This document shows, one piece after another, positions 8,520 through 16,000 of a DNA stretch of 64,000 nt. The DNA lies in the NCBI RefSeq assembly GCF_001424265.1, contig NZ_LMOV01000010.1, positions 1-64,000 of the forward strand. The letters run 5' to 3'. Under the pieces are notes generated by a model. That model did no database searches. It worked only from the letters and a program-made list of their open reading frames with translations, and was not told the DNA's origin. Made by a program: the position numbers and the translations under genes. This stretch comes from Acidovorax sp. Leaf160. GTDB taxonomy: Bacteria; Pseudomonadota; Gammaproteobacteria; Burkholderiales; Burkholderiaceae_C. Position 1 is the first letter of the stretch. Each line of letters opens with the position of its first letter.

Positions 8520-9611
8520 TCAACCCGGATCGGTGAAAGTGAAACCGCTGCGCCGGCCATCGACCAGCAACGGCTCGATGCGGTGGCCGTCCAGCCGCAG
8601 ATCGATGGTGTCGTCCACCTCGGACAGCCCCATGTGCAGCGTGGCGCCTGAGGGGGCGGCGGCGAAGATGTCGTGGGCCGTCTTCCAGTCCAGCACCACG
8701 CGGGTCACCAGCCCGATCCGCCGCGAGGAGCGCCAGAAGATGTTGAATTCCTGCGGCACGGCCCGCTCCGCCGGCGCCGGATGGGCGATCCAGGGGCGCA
8801 GCAGCATTTCCTTCTCGCCGTTGAAGTACGTAATCGACGCCTTGTAGAGCTTCTTGTCGTCGGTGGGCAGCACGATGCGCGGCACCCAGCGGTAGCGCAT
8901 CTGGTAGTTCTGCCAGGTGCGGGCGGAGGCCCGAGGGTTGAAATGGCGCGCGCGCATTTCCTCCCGGGTCACGGAGATGCCGGCGAAAAACTGCCGTGCG
9001 TATTCCGCGTCGTCCTGGATGCGCTCGGCGCGGAACTCCCCGATCTGGATGGACGTGAAGCCGAAGCAGAACCACACCACCACCATGCCCTCTGGCGCGA
9101 AGCCGAATACCACCTGCGACAGTGGCCGGTAGCTGGGCCCGAACCGGTTGTATTCGGCCTGGTAGCCGGGTTGGGCCGCCGTCTCGATGTAGGGTTGCAG
9201 CGGCTTCGTGGACGATTCGGAGTCGGAATCCGCATAGGCCCGGCCGACCAGTTCCTTCACGCGCTCGATCGGGAACCCGGCTTTCAGCCGATAGAAGACG
9301 TCTTCGTAGGGCGAGTAGTAGACGATGTTCGCGCCGACGGGCGTGCCGCGCTGCTCGGACCACCATTTGCCTGAGGCGCCCCACGTGCCCGAGGTGCTGC
9401 CGTACGGAAGAATCACGGGCGGCCCTTCCAGCGTGGGGAGGTCGCCCCCCAGCGGCGTGACCCGATACGCATTGGCCGGGTGCGACAGCTCCACGTTATA
9501 GACCGGCACCTTGCCGGGGCGGGCCGCCCACGCGGGCGGGCGCAGCAACAGCAGCCCCAGCGGCAGGCCGCCCAGGGCCAGCACGGCACGGCGATGGAGA
9601 TTCAGGCGCAT
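8520..9611 (-). CDS. DUF2931-like exported protein
   Basis: 363 residues from the ATG at 9611, which follows AAAGGACG. The N-terminus MRLNLHRRAVLALGG with a following Leu-rich stretch and PAWAARP is a signal peptide; the RR could make it a Tat substrate, though the motif is only partial. The mature part has many Trp/Tyr/Phe residues and the feel of the DUF2931 family of periplasmic or lipid-anchored beta-rich proteins, with no catalytic motif I can name. A longer frame upstream to 9920 is rejected because the signal peptide defines the start. Function unknown. Confidence 0.75.
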   Translation of the reverse strand: MRLNLHRRAVLALGGLPLGLLLLRPPAWAARPGKVPVYNVELSHPANAYRVTPLGGDLPTLEGPPVILPYGSTSGTWGASGKWWSEQRGTPVGANIVYYSPYEDVFYRLKAGFPIERVKELVGRAYADSDSESSTKPLQPYIETAAQPGYQAEYNRFGPSYRPLSQVVFGFAPEGMVVVWFCFGFTSIQIGEFRAERIQDDAEYARQFFAGISVTREEMRARHFNPRASARTWQNYQMRYRWVPRIVLPTDDKKLYKASITYFNGEKEMLLRPWIAHPAPAERAVPQEFNIFWRSSRRIGLVTRVVLDWKTAHDIFAAAPSGATLHMGLSEVDDTIDLRLDGHRIEPLLVDGRRSGFTFTDPG

Positions 9612-9831
9612 GGACGACGTCCTTTCACACATGTACGTTGCAATGACCGGATTCACCGGGTCGCGGCGAAAGAGCGTACCAGCGCGACGCATCGGCGCGG
9701 CAGCGTCCCACAGCCTGCGCGGCCCGTGGATGGTGTGATGCGGGGCGAGCGCGTAGGGCGCGCTCGTCACACCCTCCCTGGTCCTCGAACCCCATTCATC
9801 ACCCCGACTTTTTCGAAGGAGAAACGATTCC

Positions 9832-10272
9832 ATGGCCGCTGAAAAATCCGCATCCGTACATTGGGAAGGCGCTGGCAAATCTGGCGTGGGCCAGATCAGC
9901 ACCGAGACCGGCGCGCTCAAGCAGGTGCCCTACGGCTTCGCCAGCCGCTTCGGCGACGACACGAAGAACAGCAACCCGGAAGAGATCGTGGGCGCTGCGC
10001 ACGCGGCCTGCTTCACCATGGCTTTCTCTTTCGCCTGCGAAAAGGCCGGCATCTCGACCGAAACGCTGGACACCACCGCCAAGGTGCGCCTGGCCAAGGA
10101 AGGCGACGGCTTCAAGATCGACCGCATCGCGCTGACGCTGAACGCCAAGGTACCGGGCATCGACGAAGCCCAGTTCCAGAAAATCGCGAACGAAGCCAAG
10201 GCCAGCTGCCCGCTGTCCAAGGCGCTGGCGGGCGTGCCTGAAATCACGCTGACGGCGACGCTGCAGTCCTGA
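9832..10272 (+). CDS. OsmC-family peroxiredoxin
   Basis: 146-residue protein of the OsmC/Ohr family, which reduces organic hydroperoxides with two redox cysteines. Both are present: AAHAACFTMAFSF (about residue 62) and ASCPLSKAL (about 124). The surrounding NPEEIVGAAHA is the OsmC signature. The start has a strong GAAGGAG ribosome-binding site. Length is normal for OsmC (about 140). It is a single gene with its own promoter region upstream and a bidirectional hairpin terminator downstream. Confidence 0.93.
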   Translation: MAAEKSASVHWEGAGKSGVGQISTETGALKQVPYGFASRFGDDTKNSNPEEIVGAAHAACFTMAFSFACEKAGISTETLDTTAKVRLAKEGDGFKIDRIALTLNAKVPGIDEAQFQKIANEAKASCPLSKALAGVPEITLTATLQS

Positions 10273-10578
10273 TCTTCGCTGGTGCGGGCAGCCCGGTTCG
10301 GGTCGGGTCGGGCTGCCGACCTCTTGGCATCGAATCCCGGAGCTATCGTTGATGTAGCGACCGGACGGCTGCCGACATCGCACGGTACGCGCAGCCGTGG
10401 GTACTCCGCTGGTTCCATCGGCTCCCCAGCCATCCTCGCCTGATGAACTGTCAACAATGGAAAACCGCCGCGACCTGGAAAGGCCCGGCGGTTTTCTTGG
10501 CTGCTGCGATCAGAGGGCACGTCACGGTGCGGCTACGCCCTCCATACCGAGAAGCGCCCTATGCAGCACGGGGCGTCA
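10273..10578. other. Intergenic between convergent genes, 306 bp
   Basis: Separates osmC (plus) from a small minus-strand gene. The only structure seen is the hairpin at 10461-10495. The rest shows no coding signal. Confidence 0.6.
10461..10495. terminator. Probable bidirectional terminator
   Basis: Perfect 10-bp arms AAAACCGCCG / CGGCGGTTTT around a 15-nt loop, giving U-rich ends on both strands (TTTTC on plus, TTTTCC on minus). It sits between the convergent osmC and the 10579-10890 gene and can serve both. Confidence 0.7.
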
Positions 10579-10890
10579 CTACTTCTGCTTTTGATAGGCG
10601 TCGTGCGCGGGCTTGCCGCGGTCGGTGTCCTGCAGGCCGCGCTCCACGTCACGGAAGGCCTGCTGCACGTTCTCATCGGGCGCGCCATCCGTCATGCCGA
10701 CGGATTGGTCGCGCTCATGGGGCATCAGTGGTGCGGAGCCGTCCTCACCCTGGGTGGAGGCGTTGGGCGGAATCTCCTTGCGCGTCGTGTCCACCGACCG
10801 CTGGACCGAGGTGCCGGTGGCATCGGGCGGGGTCTTCGATTCCGGATCCTGCGGGGCCGGGCGCTGTGCTGGGGAGTCGGTAGGTTTCAT
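10579..10890 (-). CDS. Small hydrophilic hypothetical protein
   Basis: 103 residues, start at 10890 (MKPTDSPAQ) with GAAAGG upstream; an ATG at 10914 is an alternative. It is Pro/Asp/Gln-rich and probably disordered in its first half, with a short predicted helical segment VQQAFRDVERGLQDTDRG near the C-terminus. No motif recognised. Its composition resembles the small stress-type proteins nearby (for example 14550-14765). Confidence 0.65.
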   Translation of the reverse strand: MKPTDSPAQRPAPQDPESKTPPDATGTSVQRSVDTTRKEIPPNASTQGEDGSAPLMPHERDQSVGMTDGAPDENVQQAFRDVERGLQDTDRGKPAHDAYQKQK

Positions 10891-11063
10891 GTCGGGGGCC
10901 TTTCCAGTGGGCATGCGTGATCGTAGGGGCGCCTTCCTGCCCGGAATGTAGGCAAGCGCGCAGGCCCGCTGCCCGGCGCGCGCCTGCGTGGGCGCGGCCG
11001 ATGGAACGTGACGTTTCGCGCCGCGAGCGGTGCATGCGCTGGCGGCGCCATCCGGCCCCGGAC

Positions 11064-13298
11064 ATGTCACACTACTGTATGTCTCAACAGGAGTGGGCCG
11101 CCAAGGCCCTGCAGTCTTTCGATGCGGTGGTGTCGGCCACCGGGGGTTTCCGCAGCCGCGCGGGGCAGCGCCGCATGGCCGAGCAGGTGGCGCACACGTT
11201 CTCGCAGGCGCAGCTGGGCAAGGCGGAGGACGCCGATGCCGACGCGGCCGAATCGCCGCCCCCGCCAGCCCGCGCCATCGCGGTGGTGCAGGCAGGCACG
11301 GGGGTGGGCAAGTCGCTGGCGTACAGCGTGCCCGCCATCGCCATGGCGCTGGAGCGCGGCACGCGCGTGCTGATCTCCACCGCCACCGTGGCGCTGCAGG
11401 AACAACTGGTCAACAAGGATCTGCCGGCGCTGGCCGAGCGCATGGAACAGCCCTTTCGCTTCGCCCTGGCCAAGGGGCGCGGGCGCTACGTGTGCAAGCT
11501 CAAGCTGGAGCGGCTGGCGGGGGGCGGCGCAGCCGGCGGGGACGGGGCCGACGGGCATGACGACGACCTCTTCGCCGACGAGGAGGCCGAGGCCAACGCC
11601 CGCCGTCCGCGCCAGGAATCGGAGGCGCGCATGCAGTTCTACGCCAGCATGGCCGACGCGCTCGCCACCAGCGAATGGGACGGCGACCGCGACACGCTGC
11701 AGGCACCCCCCGAGCCCGAGGTCTGGAGCCCGGTGGCGGCCGAATCCAGCTCCTGCACCGGCAAGCACTGCCCGGTGTTCAGCCAGTGCACGTATTACGA
11801 CCGGCGCAAGGCGCTGGTGGCCGCGCAGGTCATCGTCGCCAACCACGACCTGCTGCTGTCTTCCATCGGCGCGCGGCTGCTGCCCGAGCTGGACAACTGC
11901 CTGCTGGTGCTGGACGAGGCCCACCACCTGCCCGCCACCGCGCTGCAGCAGTTCGCCTGCGAGGCCGACCTGAGCCGCCTGAACTGGATCGACAAGCTCG
12001 CGAGCCGCGCCCTGCGCATCGGCGCGCTGGTCGAGGTGGAGGAAATAGCCGACGTGCCCGCCCACGCCGCCCGCCTGCGCGCCGCGCTGCAGGACGCGGC
12101 CCGGCTGGCCATGGAGGTCTACGGCGACGAGCTGCGCGCCCCGCGCCCGGCCTGGGGCGGCCGCGCCCGCACGCCGGCGCCCGGCATTCCGACCCGCGCC
12201 CGGGTGGCGGGCGGCGTGCTGCCGCCGGAACTGGTCGAGCCGCTGGCCCAGGCCGCGCACCATGCGGAAGGCTTCCTGGACGCCCTGCGCGCCATCTCCA
12301 AGGCCCTGCGCGCAGAGATTCGCGACAAGCCCGACGAAGCGCGGCGCCTGTCCACGCTGTACGCACAGCTGGGCGCGCTGGCCCCCCGGCTGGAGGCCGT
12401 CCACGAAACCGCCCAGCTGCTGCTGCAGGACACACCCGAGGGCGCGGTGCCCGCCGCCAAGTGGTTCACGCTGCAGGTCGACGGCGACTACATCGTCGTC
12501 AAGGCGCATGCCAGTCCGGTGCTGCCGGGCAACACGCTGCGGCACAACCTCTGGTCGGCCGTGCGCGGCGCGGTGCTGACCTCGGCCACGCTCACCAGCT
12601 GCGGGCAGTTCGATTTCTTCCTGCGCGAAGCAGGCCTCTTCGGCGATGCCGCCGTGACCACGCTGGAAGTGCCCAGCCCCTTCGACTACGCACTGCAGGG
12701 CACGCTGATCGCCACCGAAACCACGGCCGACCCGCGCGAGGCGCAGGCCTTCACGGCCGAGATGGTCGATGCGCTGCTGAGCGACCTGGCGATGGTCGAA
12801 TCCGGCGCGCTGGTGCTGTTCACCTCGCGCGATCAGATGCGCCAGGCCGTCGATGCGCTGCCCACCGCCATGCGCGCCAGCGTGCTGGTGCAGACCGCCC
12901 TGCCCCGGCCGCAGTTGCTGGCACGGCACCGCGAGCGGGTGGCGAACGGCGAGCCGTCGATCATCTTCGGCATGCAGTCGTTCGGCGAAGGGCTGGACCT
13001 GCCGGGCGCGCTGTGCGAATCGCTCTTCATCACCAAGCTGCCCTTCGCCCCGCCCGACGACCCGGTGGGCGAGGCGCGCGCCGAATGGCTGCGCGCGGCG
13101 GGTCGCGACCCGTTCAGCGAACTGGTGGTGCCGGCCACCGCCATCCGCCTGGCGCAGTGGGTGGGCCGTGCCATCCGCACCGAGGAAGACCGTGCCCACA
13201 TCTATTGCTACGACAAGCGGCTGGTGCGCACGTCTTACGGGCAGCGGCTGCTCAAGGGACTGCCGCCCTTCACGCTGGAGCGGCGGGTGTCTGCCTGA
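11064..13298 (+). CDS. dinG: ATP-dependent DNA helicase DinG
   Basis: XPD-like superfamily 2 helicase that unwinds DNA 5' to 3' and resolves R-loops and forks. The 744-residue product shows Walker A GTGVGKS (about 78), the four iron-sulfur cysteines (about 144, 231, 236, 242, within YVCKLK and CTGKHCPVFSQC), the DEAH box LDEAHHL (about 283), and C-terminal motif VI GRAIRTEEDRAHIY. The cluster spacing is as in DinG rather than YoaA. Two in-frame ATGs (11064, 11079) lie at the start and neither has a good ribosome-binding site; the longer was kept. It is monocistronic. Confidence 0.9.
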   Translation: MSHYCMSQQEWAAKALQSFDAVVSATGGFRSRAGQRRMAEQVAHTFSQAQLGKAEDADADAAESPPPPARAIAVVQAGTGVGKSLAYSVPAIAMALERGTRVLISTATVALQEQLVNKDLPALAERMEQPFRFALAKGRGRYVCKLKLERLAGGGAAGGDGADGHDDDLFADEEAEANARRPRQESEARMQFYASMADALATSEWDGDRDTLQAPPEPEVWSPVAAESSSCTGKHCPVFSQCTYYDRRKALVAAQVIVANHDLLLSSIGARLLPELDNCLLVLDEAHHLPATALQQFACEADLSRLNWIDKLASRALRIGALVEVEEIADVPAHAARLRAALQDAARLAMEVYGDELRAPRPAWGGRARTPAPGIPTRARVAGGVLPPELVEPLAQAAHHAEGFLDALRAISKALRAEIRDKPDEARRLSTLYAQLGALAPRLEAVHETAQLLLQDTPEGAVPAAKWFTLQVDGDYIVVKAHASPVLPGNTLRHNLWSAVRGAVLTSATLTSCGQFDFFLREAGLFGDAAVTTLEVPSPFDYALQGTLIATETTADPREAQAFTAEMVDALLSDLAMVESGALVLFTSRDQMRQAVDALPTAMRASVLVQTALPRPQLLARHRERVANGEPSIIFGMQSFGEGLDLPGALCESLFITKLPFAPPDDPVGEARAEWLRAAGRDPFSELVVPATAIRLAQWVGRAIRTEEDRAHIYCYDKRLVRTSYGQRLLKGLPPFTLERRVSA

Positions 13299-13436
13299 GG
13301 CAGCGCGACTGCAGCAGCAGTCACAGAGGCCGCGGCCACAGCCGCCGCCACACCAGCCGCCGCTGCCGTGCAGCGCCGCAGGTGCATACTCCCCCGCTTT
13401 TTGCGCCCGCCCAGGGCGCCAAAGGCTTTGCCCACC

Positions 13437-13799
13437 ATGCCCCACACCACCCCTGCCTGCCCCCAGTGCGGCCTGGAGAACACCTACCCCGACGCCGGTC
13501 TGATCATCTGCCTCGATTGCGGCCACGAAGGGCCCCAGGCTGCGGACGCGGCGCAGAGCGATGACGCCTCCGAAGCTGGCGAGCGCATGGTGCGCGACGC
13601 GAACGGCAACCCGCTGGCGGACGGCGACGCCGTGATCTTGGTGAAGGACCTGAAGGTGAAGGGCGCAGGTGCCACGCTCAAGAAGGGCACCAAGATCAAG
13701 GGCATTCGCCTGGTGGATGGCGCCGACGGCCACAACGTCGACTGCAGGACCGATCTGGGCAGCCTGCTGCTGAAATCCGAGTTCCTGAAAAAAGCTTGA
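13437..13799 (+). CDS. yjdM: YjdM/PhnA-family zinc-ribbon protein
   Basis: 120 residues, start at 13437 (MPHTTPACPQC). An N-terminal zinc ribbon CPQCGLENTY...CLDCGHE is followed by the conserved YjdM core DANGNPLADGDAVILVKDL and the GTKIKGIRLV / NVDCRTDLG segment. It was formerly called alkylphosphonate utilisation protein PhnA, but the family is not part of the C-P lyase pathway and its role is unclear. It follows dinG by 138 bp. Confidence 0.9.
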   Translation: MPHTTPACPQCGLENTYPDAGLIICLDCGHEGPQAADAAQSDDASEAGERMVRDANGNPLADGDAVILVKDLKVKGAGATLKKGTKIKGIRLVDGADGHNVDCRTDLGSLLLKSEFLKKA

Positions 13800-13977
13800 G
13801 CCACGGCCCGCGCAGGGGACCTGTCGGACGTGCCCCACAGCCTGCGGGGCCGCCCACCGACCCCTGCGCCATGCCGCGCGGCCTACAGTGAATGAACCCG
13901 ATGCGCCCACCGAAATCCACGGCGTGGCGACCATCGATCCACCCGATCCATCCATTCACTCACGGGAGACTGCGCAC

Positions 13978-14484
13978 ATGAGCGACAACAAAGACACGCC
14001 CCACGCCACGCTGTGGAAGCTGATCAAGGACATCCGCTTCGGCATGTTCACGCACCGCCATGACAATGGCCAGCTGCATGCGCACCCGCTGACCACGCAG
14101 AACAAGGACATCGACGAGCAGTCGCAGCTGTACTTCTTCATTCCGAAGGACGGCGAGATCTACGCCCGCGTGCAGCGGGACAACCAGGTCAACGTGAACT
14201 ACGCCGACCCTGGCGACGACAGCTACGTCTCGCTGTCCGGCAAGGCTGGGTTCATCGAAGACATGGCCAAGAAGGAAGCGCTGTGGTCGCCCATGGCCAA
14301 GGCCTGGTTCCCTGCCGGCGTCACCGACCCCAATCTGGCCCTGATGGCCGTGCACATCGATCACGCCGAGTACTGGGACGTGAAGGAAAACAAGATGCTG
14401 CAGCTGTTCAAGATGGCCACCGCCGCGATCACGGGCAAGCCGCCCACCGGCATGGGCGAGCACAAGGAACTCTCGCTGGGCTGA
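13978..14484 (+). CDS. General-stress FMN-binding split-barrel protein (pyridoxamine oxidase-like)
   Basis: 168-residue protein of the pyridoxamine 5'-phosphate oxidase-like fold, closest in pattern to 'general stress protein 26'. Recognisable parts are LWKLIKDIRFGMFTH, a beta-barrel core LYFFIPKDGEI, and VNVNYADPGDDSYVSLSGKA. Members bind FMN/FAD or F420 and are linked to light or stress responses; the substrate here is unknown. The ATG at 13978 follows GGGAGACTGCG. Confidence 0.85.
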   Translation: MSDNKDTPHATLWKLIKDIRFGMFTHRHDNGQLHAHPLTTQNKDIDEQSQLYFFIPKDGEIYARVQRDNQVNVNYADPGDDSYVSLSGKAGFIEDMAKKEALWSPMAKAWFPAGVTDPNLALMAVHIDHAEYWDVKENKMLQLFKMATAAITGKPPTGMGEHKELSLG

Positions 14485-14549
14485 CACCCATGGGATGAGC
14501 GCAGGCCGCTCTTCTTTTCTTCATTGCTTTCTTTTCCAAGGAGACATGC

Positions 14550-14765
14550 ATGGCTGACCACGACAAGCAGGAACCCGGGACAGGCAAGGTCGAGAACGAT
14601 CACAACCGCCAGGGCGATCAGGACGCGACGCAGAAGAACGAGGGGCGCCGCACGCCCGAGAGCCGCCATGACCGCGATGCGCACATCGGCAGCGGCAACC
14701 AGGTGCAGTCGCGCCAGGGCGGCGGCGGACCATCGACCGGTGGCGGCGGGCGCGGAGCGGGCTGA
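14550..14765 (+). CDS. Small hydrophilic hypothetical protein
   Basis: 71 residues rich in Asp, Gln, Gly, Arg and His, with no hydrophobic segment, so probably intrinsically disordered; it ends in a glycine tract (RQGGGGPSTGGGGRGAG). A strong AAGGAGA ribosome-binding site supports the start. It follows the stress protein gene by 65 bp and is probably co-transcribed; a strong hairpin terminator lies about 105 bp downstream. Confidence 0.7.
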   Translation: MADHDKQEPGTGKVENDHNRQGDQDATQKNEGRRTPESRHDRDAHIGSGNQVQSRQGGGGPSTGGGGRGAG

Positions 14766-14870
14766 AAGCCGCAGGGAGTGCCCCTGAGGCATCGCAACTG
14801 TCCCAGGGCATTCCAAGGCGCTGACCCGGAGACCCCGCACCGCCACCTGGTGCATTGATTACGCACGCAC

Positions 14871-14920
14871 GACCCCGCCCCATCGGCGCGTCCTCCAGGC
14901 GCCGATGGGGCGGGGTCTTT
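14871..14920 (+). terminator. Rho-independent terminator
   Basis: Perfect 19-bp arms at 14871-14889 (GACCCCGCCCCATCGGCGC) and 14899-14917 with a 9-nt loop, followed by TTT. It ends the 13978-14765 transcription unit only about 40 bp before the exonuclease gene. Confidence 0.85.
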
Positions 14921-14958
14921 ACCGCGTGCCGAACCGGCGTCGCGGCGAGGCGGGGACA

Positions 14959-15597
14959 ATGGCGGCCATGTCGCAGCCTCCCACCATCGCCGTCATCGAC
15001 TTTGAAACCACGGGCATGACGCCCGCCCAGGGCGCGCGTGCCACCGAGATCGCCATCGTGCTGCTGGAAGGGGGCCAGGTGGTGGACCGGTTCCAGAGCC
15101 TGATGCGCACGGGGGTGTGGATCCCTTCGTTCATCACGCAACTGACCGGCATCACCAATGCCATGGTGGCCGCGGCACCCGATGCGGAGGGCGTGATGCG
15201 CGACGCGGCGCGTTTCGTGGGCCAGTCGCCCATGGTGGCGCACAACGCCTCGTTCGACAGCAAGTTCTGGAGCGCCGAGTTGGCCCGCGCCGATCTGCCC
15301 GCACCCCATGCCTTCGCCTGCACGGTGCTGCTGTCGCGCCGGCTCTATCCGGAATCGCCCAGCCACAAGCTCGGCTCCATCGTGGACCACCTGGGCCTGC
15401 CGCGTGCCGGCCGCGCCCACCGGGCGCTGGCCGATGCCGAGATGGCGGCCGCCCTGCTGGCCCGCATGCAGCACGACCTGCGCCACCGCTGGCAAGTGCG
15501 CGAACCCTGCCACGCCATGCTGAGCACCCTGCAGCGCTGCGCCCGGCCCAAGGTGGGCGCGATGCTGGCGGGCTACGCCAGCACGCTGGCCGCCTGA
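14959..15597 (+). CDS. DnaQ-like 3'-5' exonuclease
   Basis: 212-residue DEDDh exonuclease. It shows ExoI VIDFETTG (Asp/Glu pair, about residue 13), ExoII HNASFDSKF (about 98) and ExoIII HRALADAEMAA (about 156), so all catalytic residues are present. No polymerase-binding or helicase domain is attached, so it is a stand-alone proofreading-type or RNase T-like nuclease rather than the Pol III epsilon subunit. The ATG at 14959 has GAGGCGGGG upstream; 14968 is an alternative. It lies just beyond the terminator at 14871-14920, implying its own weak promoter. Confidence 0.88.
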   Translation: MAAMSQPPTIAVIDFETTGMTPAQGARATEIAIVLLEGGQVVDRFQSLMRTGVWIPSFITQLTGITNAMVAAAPDAEGVMRDAARFVGQSPMVAHNASFDSKFWSAELARADLPAPHAFACTVLLSRRLYPESPSHKLGSIVDHLGLPRAGRAHRALADAEMAAALLARMQHDLRHRWQVREPCHAMLSTLQRCARPKVGAMLAGYASTLAA

Positions 15598-16000
15598 CCG
15601 GCAGCGGTACCGGCAGACGCGGCGCTGTCGGCGGCAGCAGTCGGCATGCACTCCACCGCAGCTGCCGCATCCAGAATGCTACATTTTTTATAGCATATCG
15701 TGCCCTATCAGCAAGCGCCCGAGGCTCTTTTGGCCTTGAAATTGCTGCAATCTGTGCGTGGGCTTCGTGGCGTTTGAGGGCAGCGCCCGGCAGATGCCCG
15801 GCGGCGCCGAACCTCCAGGGGCACGGGCCTGCGCCCCGTGAGTCCCCCACGGGAGCCGCACACCACCGGGTTTTCTCTGCGTCCGGCAGGCGGCATTTCC
15901 CCGCCCGTCGGGCTTGCACCACACCGCAGGGCAGGGTGCAAATGGTTACCGCGCTGCCACGGGGCGGTGACTAGCATCCCCGCAGAGGAATATCTGCTAC
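15598..16000. other. Intergenic, 403 bp
   Basis: No gene seen. It holds a degenerate dispersed-repeat remnant (about 15676-15765) and otherwise GC-rich sequence leading to the WG-repeat gene. Confidence 0.6.
15676..15765. repeat. Degenerate copy of a Comamonadaceae-type intergenic repeat
   Basis: AT-rich island containing TTTTTTATAGCATATCG, CTATCAGCAAGCGCC and GAGGCTCTTTTGGCCTT. From memory, similar TATAGC...GCGC...AGGC...TTTTGGCCT strings are scattered between genes in Acidovorax and relatives. Looser relatives lie at 40494-40556, 52559-52612 and 55225-55282. Confidence 0.45.

Noticed and set aside
11067-13955. Very long open frame (about 960 codons) on the minus strand opposite dinG
   Set aside because: Antisense to a gene with all DinG motifs. 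The translation is Arg/Gly/Gln-rich without domains; it is a by-product of high GC content.
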